Positions 15,439 to 23,769 of a stretch of DNA of 45,690 nt are shown here, piece after piece. Location: contig DASUUH010000058.1 in assembly GCA_036374175.1 (NCBI GenBank), forward strand, positions 1 through 45,690, written 5' to 3'. A model generated the notes under the pieces. It had not been told where the DNA came from and made no database searches. It saw only the letters and a program-made list of their open reading frames with translations. The stretch is from JASLBX01 sp036374175 (GTDB lineage Bacteria; Actinomycetota; Actinomycetes; Jiangellales; Jiangellaceae). The position numbers and the translations under genes are program-made. Within the stretch, counting starts at the first letter, position 1; the number at the start of each line of letters is the position of its first letter.

Positions 15439-16434
15439 GTGCATTACCTGGATCGCTCGAAGAACCAGCAGGCCCGAGCAGAGCTCACCCGGCGGGGTTT
15501 TCTGCGTGCTGCGACCGGTACGACGGTAGCCGTCACTGCCGCTACCCTCGGCGCCGGGCTGGCCACCTCCGCCCACGCCGAACCGGTTGGAAGCCCGCTC
15601 ATCCCGCCGGGCAAGATCGGCCTCCAGCAGTGGAGCATCCGCGACGTTGTCTCGTCGCTGGGCTTCCGGCCGGTCTTCGAAGAGCTTTCCCGAATGGGAT
15701 ACCGGCACTTCGAGTTCTTCAACTACAACTCGCCTGCGGAGCCGGGCCAGACGCTGCAGCAACTGCGCCAGCTGCTCCAGGACAACGGATTGACCGCGAT
15801 CGGCGCGCACCGCGGCCTCGGCGCCTTCCGCAACAACCTGGAGCAGGAGCTCGACCAAGCCGAGATCCTTGGCCTGCCGTTCATCGGGACGGCGAACGAG
15901 CCGGTCAGCTCGGCCAACCGAACCGTCGCCGGGTACAAGGCGGTGGCGGAGGAGTTCAACGCCTGGGGCGCAGCGGCCAAAGCACGGGGCATCAGGTGGT
16001 ACCAGCACAACCATCAGAACGAGTTCCGATTCGCCGCCGACGACCCGAGCGTCCGCCTCTACGACGTGCTGCTCGCCGAGACCGACCCCAGCCTCGTCTA
16101 CCTTGAGATGGACATCTACTGGGCGTTCGTCGGCCAGCACATCGCACCGGGCTTCGAGCCGGCCGAGTACGTCAAGGCCAACCCGCAGCGGTACCCGTTG
16201 TTCCACGCCAAGGACGGCGAGCGGCGACCGGATCTGGCGAACGGATACAACTTCACCGAATTCGGTGCCGGCGACATCGATTTCGCCGCGTTCTACCGCG
16301 AGATCGGCCCGAACAGCCGACAGCACTTCTCCCTGTGGGAGCAGGACAACGCGCCGAACACCCCGGCCGAGCTCGGCGGCTCGCTCGGCGCTGCTGAGCG
16401 CAGCTACGACGCGATGTACAACCTGCGCGGCTGA
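15439..16434 (+). CDS. Tat-exported sugar isomerase/epimerase-like TIM barrel protein
   Basis: A 331-residue protein. GTG 15439 was chosen because GAGGAG lies 6 nt upstream; an in-frame ATG at 15394 would add 15 residues. Residues 17-24 are the twin-arginine motif TRRGFLRA, then a hydrophobic stretch and an AHA cleavage site near residue 47. The mature part is a xylose-isomerase-like TIM barrel starting KIGLQQWSIRDV. Probable metal ligands are His/Glu in WYQHNHQNEF, Glu/Asp in YLEMDIYW, His in LFHAKDGER and Glu in LWEQDN. Tat export fits a metal cofactor loaded in the cytoplasm. It is followed by a secreted sugar dehydrogenase, so both probably act outside on the same substrate. Reaction unknown. 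Confidence 0.88.
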   Translation: MHYLDRSKNQQARAELTRRGFLRAATGTTVAVTAATLGAGLATSAHAEPVGSPLIPPGKIGLQQWSIRDVVSSLGFRPVFEELSRMGYRHFEFFNYNSPAEPGQTLQQLRQLLQDNGLTAIGAHRGLGAFRNNLEQELDQAEILGLPFIGTANEPVSSANRTVAGYKAVAEEFNAWGAAAKARGIRWYQHNHQNEFRFAADDPSVRLYDVLLAETDPSLVYLEMDIYWAFVGQHIAPGFEPAEYVKANPQRYPLFHAKDGERRPDLANGYNFTEFGAGDIDFAAFYREIGPNSRQHFSLWEQDNAPNTPAELGGSLGAAERSYDAMYNLRG

Positions 16435-16457
16435 CGTCCCTACACAGAGAAGAACCC

Positions 16458-16498
16458 GGGAGCCGGAGCTGAACCTCGCACGCTCCGCTCCGGCCCCC
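16458..16498 (+). terminator. Intercistronic hairpin, possible attenuator or mRNA processing site
   Basis: GCCGGAGC (16462-16469) pairs with GCTCCGGC (16487-16494); three more G-C pairs follow beyond an A-C mismatch. It lies between the secreted isomerase and dehydrogenase genes, ahead of a fresh AAGGAG ribosome binding site. Confidence 0.4.
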
Positions 16499-16526
16499 TC
16501 CGCAGCTCATCTAAGGAGACTGCTCG

Positions 16527-19319
16527 ATGAAACATACCCGAATTCGCCTAGGCGCTGCGGCGGCAGTCGCAGCGCTCTGCGCGGCCGGCCTGGTCGCCAC
16601 GCCGCCAGCCCAAGCTCACGACGAGGACGAGAACTTCGACTGGAACGACTTCGACAAGGTCACGCTGACCACCGAGGTCGGCGAGCCGATGTCGATCGCC
16701 GTCCTGCCCGACGGCCGGGTGCTGCACACCAATCGGCATGGTCAGATCAGGCTCTACGACCCCGCCACCGCCGGCACCAGAATCATCACGAGCCTGCCCG
16801 TCTACCAGTTCTCCGAAGATGGAATGCAGGGCATCGCCCTGGACCCGAACTTCGAAGAGAACCAGTGGGTGTACATCTACTACTCCCCGGTCATCGAAGG
16901 ATTCCCCGAAGGCCCGGCGCCGGAGCAGGTAGAACCGGGCGGCGACACCAGCGTCTTCGACGACTACCTCGGCCACAACGTGCTGTCGAGGTTCAAGTTC
17001 GTCGACGACCCGACCAACCCGCGCATCGACCTGTCGTCCGAGCAGCAGATCCTGGAAGTACCGATCGCGCGGGGGTTGTGCTGCCACAACGGCGGCGACA
17101 TCGACTTCGACTCCGAAGGCAACCTCTACCTGTCAACCGGGGACGACACGAACCCGTTCCAGTCGAACGGCTACGCGCCGATCGACGAGCGGCCGTACCG
17201 CAATCCTGGGTTCGACGCCCAGGGCACGTCCGCGAACACCGCCGACCTGCGGGGCAAGCTGCTGCGGATCAAGGTCAACGAGGACGGCAGCTACGACGTC
17301 CCACAGGGCAACCTGTTCAACAGCGGGGCGTGGGACCATCTCTTCCCCGGCGGCGAGTACGACCCCGAGCTGGCCAGGCCGGAGATCTACGCGATGGGGT
17401 TCCGGAACCCGTTCCGGTTCACCGTCGACCCGGTCACCGACGCCGTCTACCTCGGCGACTACGGGCCGGACGCCGGCCAGGCGAACCCGCTGCGCGGCCC
17501 GCGGGCGACCGTCGAGTGGAATCTCATCACCGAGCCGGGCAACCACGGCTGGCCGTACTGCGTCGGCAACAACCTGGCGTACATCGACTACGACTTCGAG
17601 ACCGGCCAGTCGTTCGAGCCGTTCGACTGCGACAACCCGGTCAACGAGTCGCCCAACAACACCGGCCTGACCCAGCTGCCGCCGGTCACGCCGGCGACGG
17701 TCTGGTACCACAACAACACCATCACGCCGGAGTTCCCGGAGCTGGGCAGCGGCGGCGGCGGCCCGATGGGCGGTCCGGCGTACCAGTACGACGCCGAAGT
17801 GGCGGCCGAGTACCCGACCGCGTTCCCCGAGGACTTCAGCGGCATTCCGCTGATGTACGAGTGGACGCGGAACTACATCAAGCAGTTCCACCTCACCGAG
17901 GACCGCACCGATGTCGCGGCGATCGAGGAGATGCTGCCGCACGTGCCGTGGAACCGGCCGATGGATATGGAGTTCGGGCCGGACGGCTCGCTCTATGTTC
18001 TCGAGTACGGCGGCGGCTTCTTCGTCGAGCACCGGCTGGCTCAGCTGTCGCGCGTCGACCACGTCGCGGACGGCCGCGCTCCGGCTGCCCGGGCCAGCGC
18101 GGACCCGCGCTCCGGCCAGGCCCCGCTCGAGGTGGCTTTCTCCAGCGAGGGCACGCATCACCCCGACGATGTCGAGATCGTCAGCCTAGAGTGGTCGTTC
18201 GGCGACGGCACGACGTCGAACGAGCCCAATCCGACCCATACCTACCAGGCAAATGGCGTCTACGCGGCGACACTGACCGTCACTGACGCGGACGGGAAGA
18301 CCGGAAAGGCCGGCGTGACCATCGTCGTCGGTAACACCGCACCGGTCATCGACCTGCAGCGGCCGCCAGACGGTGCGTTCTTCGACTGGGGCGACGAGGC
18401 GCCGTTCCGGATCCGCGTGACCGACGTGGAGGACACCCGGGTGGACTGCGACCTTGTCACGCTGAACGCCGCTCTCGGCCATGACGAGCATGCCCACCCG
18501 ATGGACCAGGAGACCGGCTGCGACGGCACGTTCGTCACCCCGCCGACGGCCGGGCACAGTTCGGACCTCAACGTGACGTGGGTTCTTACCGCGCAGTACA
18601 CCGACGAGGGCGCGCCCGGACTGCCGTCTCTGTCCGGTACCGACCAGGTGAGGCTGCAGCCCAAGCGCAAGCAGGCGCAGTTCTTCACCGCCGCGAGCGG
18701 GGTCTCGACACAGGGCGCGCAGGACCCGGCAGAGGGCGGCGGCCAGCGGTTGACCAGCGTCAACCACGGCGACTGGACGGCGTACTCGCCGATCAACTTC
18801 CTCAACGTCGACGAGCTCCGGTTCCGCGTTCGCTCCGAAGGTGTCGGCGGCGCCATCGAGGTCCGCAAGGACGCGCCGGACGGCGAGCTGCTGGGTACGG
18901 CGACTGTCGCCGACACCGGCGGCGCGTGGACGTTCGTCAGCACGCCGGTCGAGGACCCGGGTGACACGTTCACCCTCTACCTGAGGTTCTCTAACCCGGG
19001 GGCCGACCCGGCCGCGCAGTTGTTCAACGTGAACTTCTTCGAAGCCGTCGGCGAAGGGGTGGCCGGTCCGCCGCGTCCACCGGTCTGCGAGGGCACGATC
19101 GTGTTCGGCACCGCCGACTCCGGGGTCGCTGACCGCGACGCGGGCAACGACTTCTGCGTCGGCTGGACACTGGACGACCACCGCGACTGGCCGAGCGCCG
19201 GCGCCTTCATCGAGCACGTGGACACGACGACGGATCAGCTGGTGTCCGACGGCGTGATCACGCCGCAGGAGAAGGGTGCACTCGTGCGGGCCGCGGCTCG
19301 ATCCGGCATCGGCCGATAG
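16527..19319 (+). CDS. Secreted PQQ-dependent sugar dehydrogenase (GSDH/sorbosone type) with PKD and carbohydrate-binding-like domains
   Basis: A 930-residue exported protein. The signal peptide ends at AQA near residue 30. Residues about 45-515 are a six-bladed propeller of the glucose/sorbosone dehydrogenase type (GEPMSIAVLPDGRVLHTNRHG, EDGMQGIALDPNF, CCHNGGDIDFDSEGNLYLSTGDD, LRGKLLRIKVNEDGSY, YAMGFRNPFRFTVDP). About 520-602 is a PKD domain (WSFGDGTTSNEPNPTHTY). About 717-841 resembles a CBM6-like beta-sandwich. The C-terminus holds a short helical segment (870-930). It would oxidise an aldose or keto-sugar outside the cell with PQQ. No PQQ synthesis gene is in the window. A good RBS (AAGGAG) precedes the ATG. 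It ends the operon that starts at 15304. Confidence 0.88.
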   Translation: MKHTRIRLGAAAAVAALCAAGLVATPPAQAHDEDENFDWNDFDKVTLTTEVGEPMSIAVLPDGRVLHTNRHGQIRLYDPATAGTRIITSLPVYQFSEDGMQGIALDPNFEENQWVYIYYSPVIEGFPEGPAPEQVEPGGDTSVFDDYLGHNVLSRFKFVDDPTNPRIDLSSEQQILEVPIARGLCCHNGGDIDFDSEGNLYLSTGDDTNPFQSNGYAPIDERPYRNPGFDAQGTSANTADLRGKLLRIKVNEDGSYDVPQGNLFNSGAWDHLFPGGEYDPELARPEIYAMGFRNPFRFTVDPVTDAVYLGDYGPDAGQANPLRGPRATVEWNLITEPGNHGWPYCVGNNLAYIDYDFETGQSFEPFDCDNPVNESPNNTGLTQLPPVTPATVWYHNNTITPEFPELGSGGGGPMGGPAYQYDAEVAAEYPTAFPEDFSGIPLMYEWTRNYIKQFHLTEDRTDVAAIEEMLPHVPWNRPMDMEFGPDGSLYVLEYGGGFFVEHRLAQLSRVDHVADGRAPAARASADPRSGQAPLEVAFSSEGTHHPDDVEIVSLEWSFGDGTTSNEPNPTHTYQANGVYAATLTVTDADGKTGKAGVTIVVGNTAPVIDLQRPPDGAFFDWGDEAPFRIRVTDVEDTRVDCDLVTLNAALGHDEHAHPMDQETGCDGTFVTPPTAGHSSDLNVTWVLTAQYTDEGAPGLPSLSGTDQVRLQPKRKQAQFFTAASGVSTQGAQDPAEGGGQRLTSVNHGDWTAYSPINFLNVDELRFRVRSEGVGGAIEVRKDAPDGELLGTATVADTGGAWTFVSTPVEDPGDTFTLYLRFSNPGADPAAQLFNVNFFEAVGEGVAGPPRPPVCEGTIVFGTADSGVADRDAGNDFCVGWTLDDHRDWPSAGAFIEHVDTTTDQLVSDGVITPQEKGALVRAAARSGIGR

Positions 19320-19334
19320 TCCACACCCTTCTCC

Positions 19335-19387
19335 CGTGATCATCGGCAGTTTCCGGCTACATAGCCCGGAAACTGCCGATGATCACG
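19335..19387. terminator. Perfect 22-bp palindrome between convergent genes, bidirectional terminator
   Basis: Arms 19335-19356 and 19366-19387 are fully complementary around a 9-nt loop; the outer part is CGTGATCATCGG. It lies 15 nt after the dehydrogenase stop and 13 nt from the stop of the LacI gene on the other strand, so it can end both transcripts. Confidence 0.75.
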
Positions 19388-19400
19388 TGGGTTCGGCACG

Positions 19401-20402
19401 TCAAAGGGCGCGGCAGCTACCGCGCAGCACGAGGCTGGTCGGCAGGCGCACGTGCAGCTCGCGCGGCACGCCGCGGATCAGGTCGGTGACCATCGCCAGG
19501 GCCTCGGCGCCCATCTGGTGAATGGGCTGGGCGACGGTGGTGAGCGGGGGGTCCGTGAGCGCCGACTCGGGGACGTTGTCGAAGCCGATCACGGAGATGT
19601 CGTCGGGAACGCCGAGCCCGAGTTCGCGCGCGACCTCCATGGTGTGGATCGCAGACAGGTCGTTGGCGGCGAAGATGGCAGTCGGCCGATCTGGCATGGA
19701 CAGCAGCTCGTGCGCCGGCCGGTCGGCGAGGTCGGGCCGGTAGCCGCCGACCCGCATCAACGCCGGGTCAACACCGATGCCCGCATCGTTCAATGCCTCG
19801 CGGTAACCCTGCTCGCGGAGCCGGGCGGACTCGAGGTCCGGGCGGCCGCCGAGGAACCCGATGCGACGGTGGCCGAGTGAGATCAGGTACTCGGTCGCCG
19901 CGCGGGCGCCGGCGAGGCTGTCGGAGTCGACGGTCGGAGTACCCGACGGGCCGGTGTGCGGGTCGACGGCGACGACGGGGATGGTGTGATGCTCGGTGAT
20001 CACGGTAGGAGTCACGAGCACGGCGCCGTCGATCAGAGTGCCGGCCAGGCGCGTCAGGTAGCGCTGCTCCCAGCCGACCCGGTCGTGCCGGCCGAGCCCA
20101 CCGGAGTAGGCCATCAGCTCGTAGCCGGTTCCCTCGACCGCCTCGGAGATGCCCTTCAAGAGTTCGGTGGAGAACGGTTCGAACTCGGCGACAAGGATGC
20201 CGATGACGTTGGTGCGGCGGCTGCGCAGGCTGCGCGCCACGATCGAGGACTCGTAACCGAGTTGCTCGATGACCTCGTGCACCCGCAGCTCGGTCTCCGG
20301 TGCAACGCCGTACCTGCCGTTGATGACCTTCGACACGGTCGAGACCGAGACGCCTGCGATTTTCGCGACGTCGCCGATGGTCACCCTTCCCGTGGATTGC
20401 AT
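19401..20402 (-). CDS. LacI family transcriptional regulator
   Basis: A 333-residue repressor. The N-terminal helix-turn-helix and hinge are textbook (TIGDVAKIAGVSVSTVSKVING at 8-29, then VIEQLGYESSIVARSLRSRRTNVIGILV). The C-terminal periplasmic-binding-like domain (about 65-333) binds the inducer sugar (FLGGRPDLESARLREQGYREAL; AIFAANDLSAI; DISVIGFDNVP). The gene is divergent from the ABC-GH3 operon at 20556, and palindromes of the LacI type lie between them, so it very probably controls that operon. A TACTGT box 7 nt upstream of the ATG suggests a leaderless mRNA. Inducer unknown; a product of the GH3 enzyme is a reasonable guess. Confidence 0.93.
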   Translation of the reverse strand: MQSTGRVTIGDVAKIAGVSVSTVSKVINGRYGVAPETELRVHEVIEQLGYESSIVARSLRSRRTNVIGILVAEFEPFSTELLKGISEAVEGTGYELMAYSGGLGRHDRVGWEQRYLTRLAGTLIDGAVLVTPTVITEHHTIPVVAVDPHTGPSGTPTVDSDSLAGARAATEYLISLGHRRIGFLGGRPDLESARLREQGYREALNDAGIGVDPALMRVGGYRPDLADRPAHELLSMPDRPTAIFAANDLSAIHTMEVARELGLGVPDDISVIGFDNVPESALTDPPLTTVAQPIHQMGAEALAMVTDLIRGVPRELHVRLPTSLVLRGSCRAL

Positions 20403-20409
20403 GAGGATG

Positions 20410-20415
20410 ACAGTA
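20410..20415 (-). promoter_or_regulatory. -10 box for the leaderless lacI-type gene
   Basis: On the minus strand TACTGT is followed by 7 nt and then the ATG at 20402. No ribosome binding site is present. Confidence 0.4.
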
Positions 20416-20458
20416 GCGCGGCCCAGGGGCGCGGGAGCGGTCCTCGGACTGAGTTGCA

Positions 20459-20489
20459 GATAACGGTTTCGATACCGTTATCGATAACG
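20459..20489. promoter_or_regulatory. Overlapping LacI-type operators
   Basis: Two interlocked palindromes. GATAACGGT (20459-20467) and ACCGTTATC (20474-20482) form 9-bp arms with a 6-nt centre. CGTTATCGATAACG (20476-20489) is a perfect 14-bp palindrome sharing the right arm. The centre TATCGATA and flanking AACG fit LacI-family sites. They sit just upstream of a TTGACG at 20491-20496, the likely -35 of the ABC-GH3 operon, and about 45 nt from the divergent lacI-type -10. Confidence 0.65.
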
Positions 20490-20490
20490 A

Positions 20491-20519
20491 TTGACGACGT
20501 GCCGGTGGACTGTCAGACT
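20491..20519 (+). promoter_or_regulatory. Promoter of the ABC-GH3 operon
   Basis: TTGACG (20491-20496) with a weak -10 CAGACT (20514-20519), 17 nt apart. It directly abuts the LacI operators. The -10 match is only fair. Confidence 0.35.
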
Positions 20520-20555
20520 CGCCGCAATCCGTCAGGGACGACCGGAGGGATCCAC

Positions 20556-21893
20556 ATGACTCGCAGGACACGAATACCGGCCCTGGCCCTGGCCGCGGCC
20601 GTCGCGCTCGTTGCCACCGGCTGTGCCGGACAAGGCGGCGACGACGCTAGCGACGACACCGAAGCCAACGCCACGGAGAACGCCGACGAAGCCGGCAGCG
20701 ACGAACCCGTCACCATCGCCTGGTGGCACAACTCGAACAACCCGCCCGGCAGGGACGTCTACGAACAAGCGGCCGCGGACTTCATGGCCGCCAATCCCAA
20801 TGTCACCATCGAGATCAACGCCCAGGCGCACGAGGACATGGTCACCCGGCTCGAAGCGGCGATGCAGGCCGGTGACATGCCCGACATCTTTATGGAACGC
20901 GGCGGCGGCGAGCTCCTAGCCAAGGTCGACGCCGGCCTGATCAAGGACATCACCGATGACGCGGCCGAGACGATCGACAAGCTCGGCGGCTCGGTTGCCG
21001 GCTGGCAGGTGGACGATCGCACGTATGCGCTGCCGTTCAGCCTCGGTGTCGTCGGCTTCTGGTACAACACCGACCTGTTGGAGCAGGCCGGCATCAGTGA
21101 GCCGCCGGAGACCCTGGACGACTGGGTCGCTGCGGTTGGCGCGCTCAAGGACGCGGACATCGAGCCCGTCTCGGTCGGTGCAGGTGACGCGTGGCCGGCC
21201 GCGCACTACTGGTACTACGCCGCGCTGCGGCAGTGCGCCCAGGACGTCTTGGCCGATGCGCTGGAGAACCTGGAGTTCTCCGACGAGTGCTTCGTGCGCG
21301 CAGGTGAAACCGTCCAAACCATCGTCGAGGCCCAGCCGTTCAACGCCGGTTACCTGACGACGGTGGCCCAGGAGGGCCCGACGTCAGCGTCCGGCCTGCT
21401 GGCGTCCGGGAAGGTGGCCATGGAGATGCAGGGCCACTGGGAACCCGGCGTCATGCAGGGCCTGACCGAGGACGGCCAGGGGCTCGGCGAGCAGACCGGC
21501 TGGTTCCCGTTCCCGTCGGTCCCGGGCGCGGAGGGTGACCCGGCCGCGGTGCTCGGCGGCGGTGACGCATGGGCAGTGTCCGGGGACGCGCCGGACGCGG
21601 CGGTCGACTTCATCGAGTACCTGCTCTCCGACGAGGTGCAACAGACCTTCGCCGAGAATTCGATGGGCCTGCCGGTGAACCCGTCGGCGACGCAGTACGT
21701 GGCCGATCCGGCGATGGCCGAGCTCCTCGAGGTTCGCGACAACGCGCCGTACGCGCAGCTCTACCTCGACACGTTCCTCGGCCAGTCCATCGGCGGTGCG
21801 TTGAACGAGGCGGTAGTGGACATGTTCGCCGGCCAGGCGTCACCGCAGGACGTCGTCGACGAGCTCCAAGAAGCGGTCGCAGCCGAGCAGTGA
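20556..21893 (+). CDS. Sugar ABC transporter extracellular binding lipoprotein (CUT1 type)
   Basis: A 445-residue family 1 extracellular solute-binding protein. The signal peptide ends in a lipobox (A20-T-G-C23), followed by an acidic linker. The mature domain begins VTIAWWHNSNNPPG and contains AAMQAGDMPDIFMERGGGEL, YALPFSLGVVGFWYNTDLLEQAG and SASGLLASGKVAMEMQGHWEPGVM, all hallmarks of oligosaccharide-binding proteins. GGAGGGA (20544-20550) fixes ATG 20556. The stop overlaps the GTG of permease 1. The ligand is probably an oligosaccharide or glycoside that the GH3 enzyme later splits. Confidence 0.95.
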   Translation: MTRRTRIPALALAAAVALVATGCAGQGGDDASDDTEANATENADEAGSDEPVTIAWWHNSNNPPGRDVYEQAAADFMAANPNVTIEINAQAHEDMVTRLEAAMQAGDMPDIFMERGGGELLAKVDAGLIKDITDDAAETIDKLGGSVAGWQVDDRTYALPFSLGVVGFWYNTDLLEQAGISEPPETLDDWVAAVGALKDADIEPVSVGAGDAWPAAHYWYYAALRQCAQDVLADALENLEFSDECFVRAGETVQTIVEAQPFNAGYLTTVAQEGPTSASGLLASGKVAMEMQGHWEPGVMQGLTEDGQGLGEQTGWFPFPSVPGAEGDPAAVLGGGDAWAVSGDAPDAAVDFIEYLLSDEVQQTFAENSMGLPVNPSATQYVADPAMAELLEVRDNAPYAQLYLDTFLGQSIGGALNEAVVDMFAGQASPQDVVDELQEAVAAEQ

Positions 21894-22885
21894 CCAAGGC
21901 CATCACTGGGTCCGCCGGCGGCGCCTCCGAGGTGCCGCCGGCGGACCTCGGCTCGACCGAAGTAACACGCCCGGGGGCTCGCCGCAGCCGCCGGCGAGAG
22001 AACTGGCGCAAGCGCGCGGAGATCGTCTTCTTCGTCACGCCCGCCCTCACACTGTTCGTGCTGTTCGTGATCGTGCCGGTCCTCACGGCGATCCAGATGT
22101 CCGTTTACCGGTGGAAGGGCTTCGGGCCGCTCGAGGACTTCGTCGGGTTCGGCAACTACGCGTCGGTACTGACCAACGATGACTTCCTCGAGGCCGTAGC
22201 CCACACCATGACGATCGTCGTGGGTTCGATCATTCTCCAGCTGCCGCTCGGGCTGGCGGTCGCCCTGCTGCTCAACCGGAAGATGAAGGGCCAAGGACTG
22301 CTGCGGATGATCGTCTTCGTGCCGTTCGTGCTGTCCGAGGTCATCGCGGGCGTCGTCTGGTTCCAGCTGCTGCAGCCGCGCTACGGCGTCCTCGACACAT
22401 TGATGACCAGCGTCGGACTCCCAGTCCCCGAACAGGGCTGGCTCGGCGACTCCGACTTCGCCCTGTGGACCGTCCTGATAGTGCTGACGTGGAAGTACCT
22501 CGGCCTCCCGATACTCCTGTTCCTCGCCGGCATGCAGGGCATCCCGGACGAGCTCTACGAGTCGGCGCAGCTGGACGGCGCCACCTGGTGGCAGGCGCAG
22601 CGGAAGATCACCTTCCCGCTGCTCGCCCCGACGATGCGGACTTGGGTGTTCCTGTCGATGATCGGATCACTCCAGCAATTCGACATGGTGTGGGTCCTCA
22701 CCCACGGTGGCCCGGCCGGTGCAACGAGCACGATAGTGACCTTCCTAATCAACCAAGGAACTGAGCGGTACAACTTCGGCATCGCGGGCGCGGCTTCGGT
22801 GATCCTGTTCGTGATCGCGCTCACCATGGCCATCGCCTACCAGCGGATCTTCCTGCGGCGGGACACGAGGGAGACCGGACGATGA
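21890..22885 (+). CDS. CUT1 sugar ABC permease, MalF type
   Basis: A 331-residue permease starting at the GTG of a GTGA overlap with the binding-protein stop. The N-terminal 45 residues are hydrophilic and basic (ARRSRRRENWRKRAE), followed by six transmembrane helices. The EAA loop that contacts the ATPase is ESAQLDGATWWQAQRKITFPLL (about 225-246). The ATPase itself is not encoded here, so a shared MsiK-like ATPase elsewhere is likely, as in many actinomycetes. Confidence 0.95.
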   Translation: MTKAITGSAGGASEVPPADLGSTEVTRPGARRSRRRENWRKRAEIVFFVTPALTLFVLFVIVPVLTAIQMSVYRWKGFGPLEDFVGFGNYASVLTNDDFLEAVAHTMTIVVGSIILQLPLGLAVALLLNRKMKGQGLLRMIVFVPFVLSEVIAGVVWFQLLQPRYGVLDTLMTSVGLPVPEQGWLGDSDFALWTVLIVLTWKYLGLPILLFLAGMQGIPDELYESAQLDGATWWQAQRKITFPLLAPTMRTWVFLSMIGSLQQFDMVWVLTHGGPAGATSTIVTFLINQGTERYNFGIAGAASVILFVIALTMAIAYQRIFLRRDTRETGR

Positions 22886-23769
22886 CCGTTTCGACAGAGT
22901 CGGGTCCGCGCACTGCTGCAGTGCACTCGCGCATGCGGCAGCGTAGGAACACGTTCTCCGGTGGTACTCCGCTCGTCTGGTTGCTTGCGCTCATCGTCGT
23001 CGTGGGCTCGACCGGGCCGGTGCTCATCGGCGTGCTCGGCGGCTTCCGCACGAACGCCCAACTCGCCGAACGTCCGGGCGGCTGGCCCGACCCGTGGGTG
23101 TTCTTCAACTACCAGCAGGCCATCACAAATCCAGACTTCTGGCGATTCACGCTGAACTCGCTGGCCATCGGGCTCATCACGACCCTCGTCGTCGTGATAT
23201 TCGGCATGATGGCGGCCTACCCGCTGGCGCGGTACCGGTTCCGGGGACGGGAAGCTTTGTTCACTGTCTTCGTCGCCGGGCTGCTGTTCCCCGCGACGGT
23301 CGCGGCGATCCCGCTGTTCATCCTGGTCAGCCAGAACCTCGGGCTCGCCAACACCTGGTGGGGTATCGCGCTGCCGCAGGCCGCGTTCGCGCTGCCGAAG
23401 ACCGTCGTCATCCTGCGCCCGTTCATCATGGCGCTGCCGAAGGAACTCGAGGAGGCGGCGCTGATCGACGGCTCGTCCCGAGTCGGATTCTTCTGGCGGA
23501 TCGTCATTCCGCTCTCGTGGCCAGGGATGGTCACCGTCGGCGTGATCGCATTCGTGGAGTCCTGGAACGCCTACCTGCTCCCGCTGTTGCTGTTACAAGG
23601 CAGCAATCGCACACTCCCGCTTGGCGTCGCGGACTACTCCACGGAGTACTCAGCCGACATCGCCGGCGTCTACGCCTTTACCTCGCTGGCCATGATCCCA
23701 GCGCTGGTGCTCTTCCTGGTGATGCAAAAGCGCATCGTCAACGGCCTGCAAGGCGCGGTCAAGGGATGA
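22882..23769 (+). CDS. CUT1 sugar ABC permease, MalG type
   Basis: A 295-residue permease with six predicted helices and the EAA motif EAALIDGSSRVGFFWRIVIPLSWPG (about 191-215). The ATG overlaps the stop of permease 1 by 4 nt, and its own stop overlaps the ATG of the GH3 gene by 4 nt, so the four genes are translationally coupled. Codon 238 (23593-23595) is the rare TTA. It pairs with the preceding permease to form the channel. Confidence 0.95.
   Translation: MTVSTESGPRTAAVHSRMRQRRNTFSGGTPLVWLLALIVVVGSTGPVLIGVLGGFRTNAQLAERPGGWPDPWVFFNYQQAITNPDFWRFTLNSLAIGLITTLVVVIFGMMAAYPLARYRFRGREALFTVFVAGLLFPATVAAIPLFILVSQNLGLANTWWGIALPQAAFALPKTVVILRPFIMALPKELEEAALIDGSSRVGFFWRIVIPLSWPGMVTVGVIAFVESWNAYLLPLLLLQGSNRTLPLGVADYSTEYSADIAGVYAFTSLAMIPALVLFLVMQKRIVNGLQGAVKG

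Noticed and set aside
19956..20555. 200-codon upstream extension of the CUT1 binding-protein frame
   Set aside because: It runs antisense through the lacI-type gene and its operators. The signal peptide and RBS place the start at 20556.
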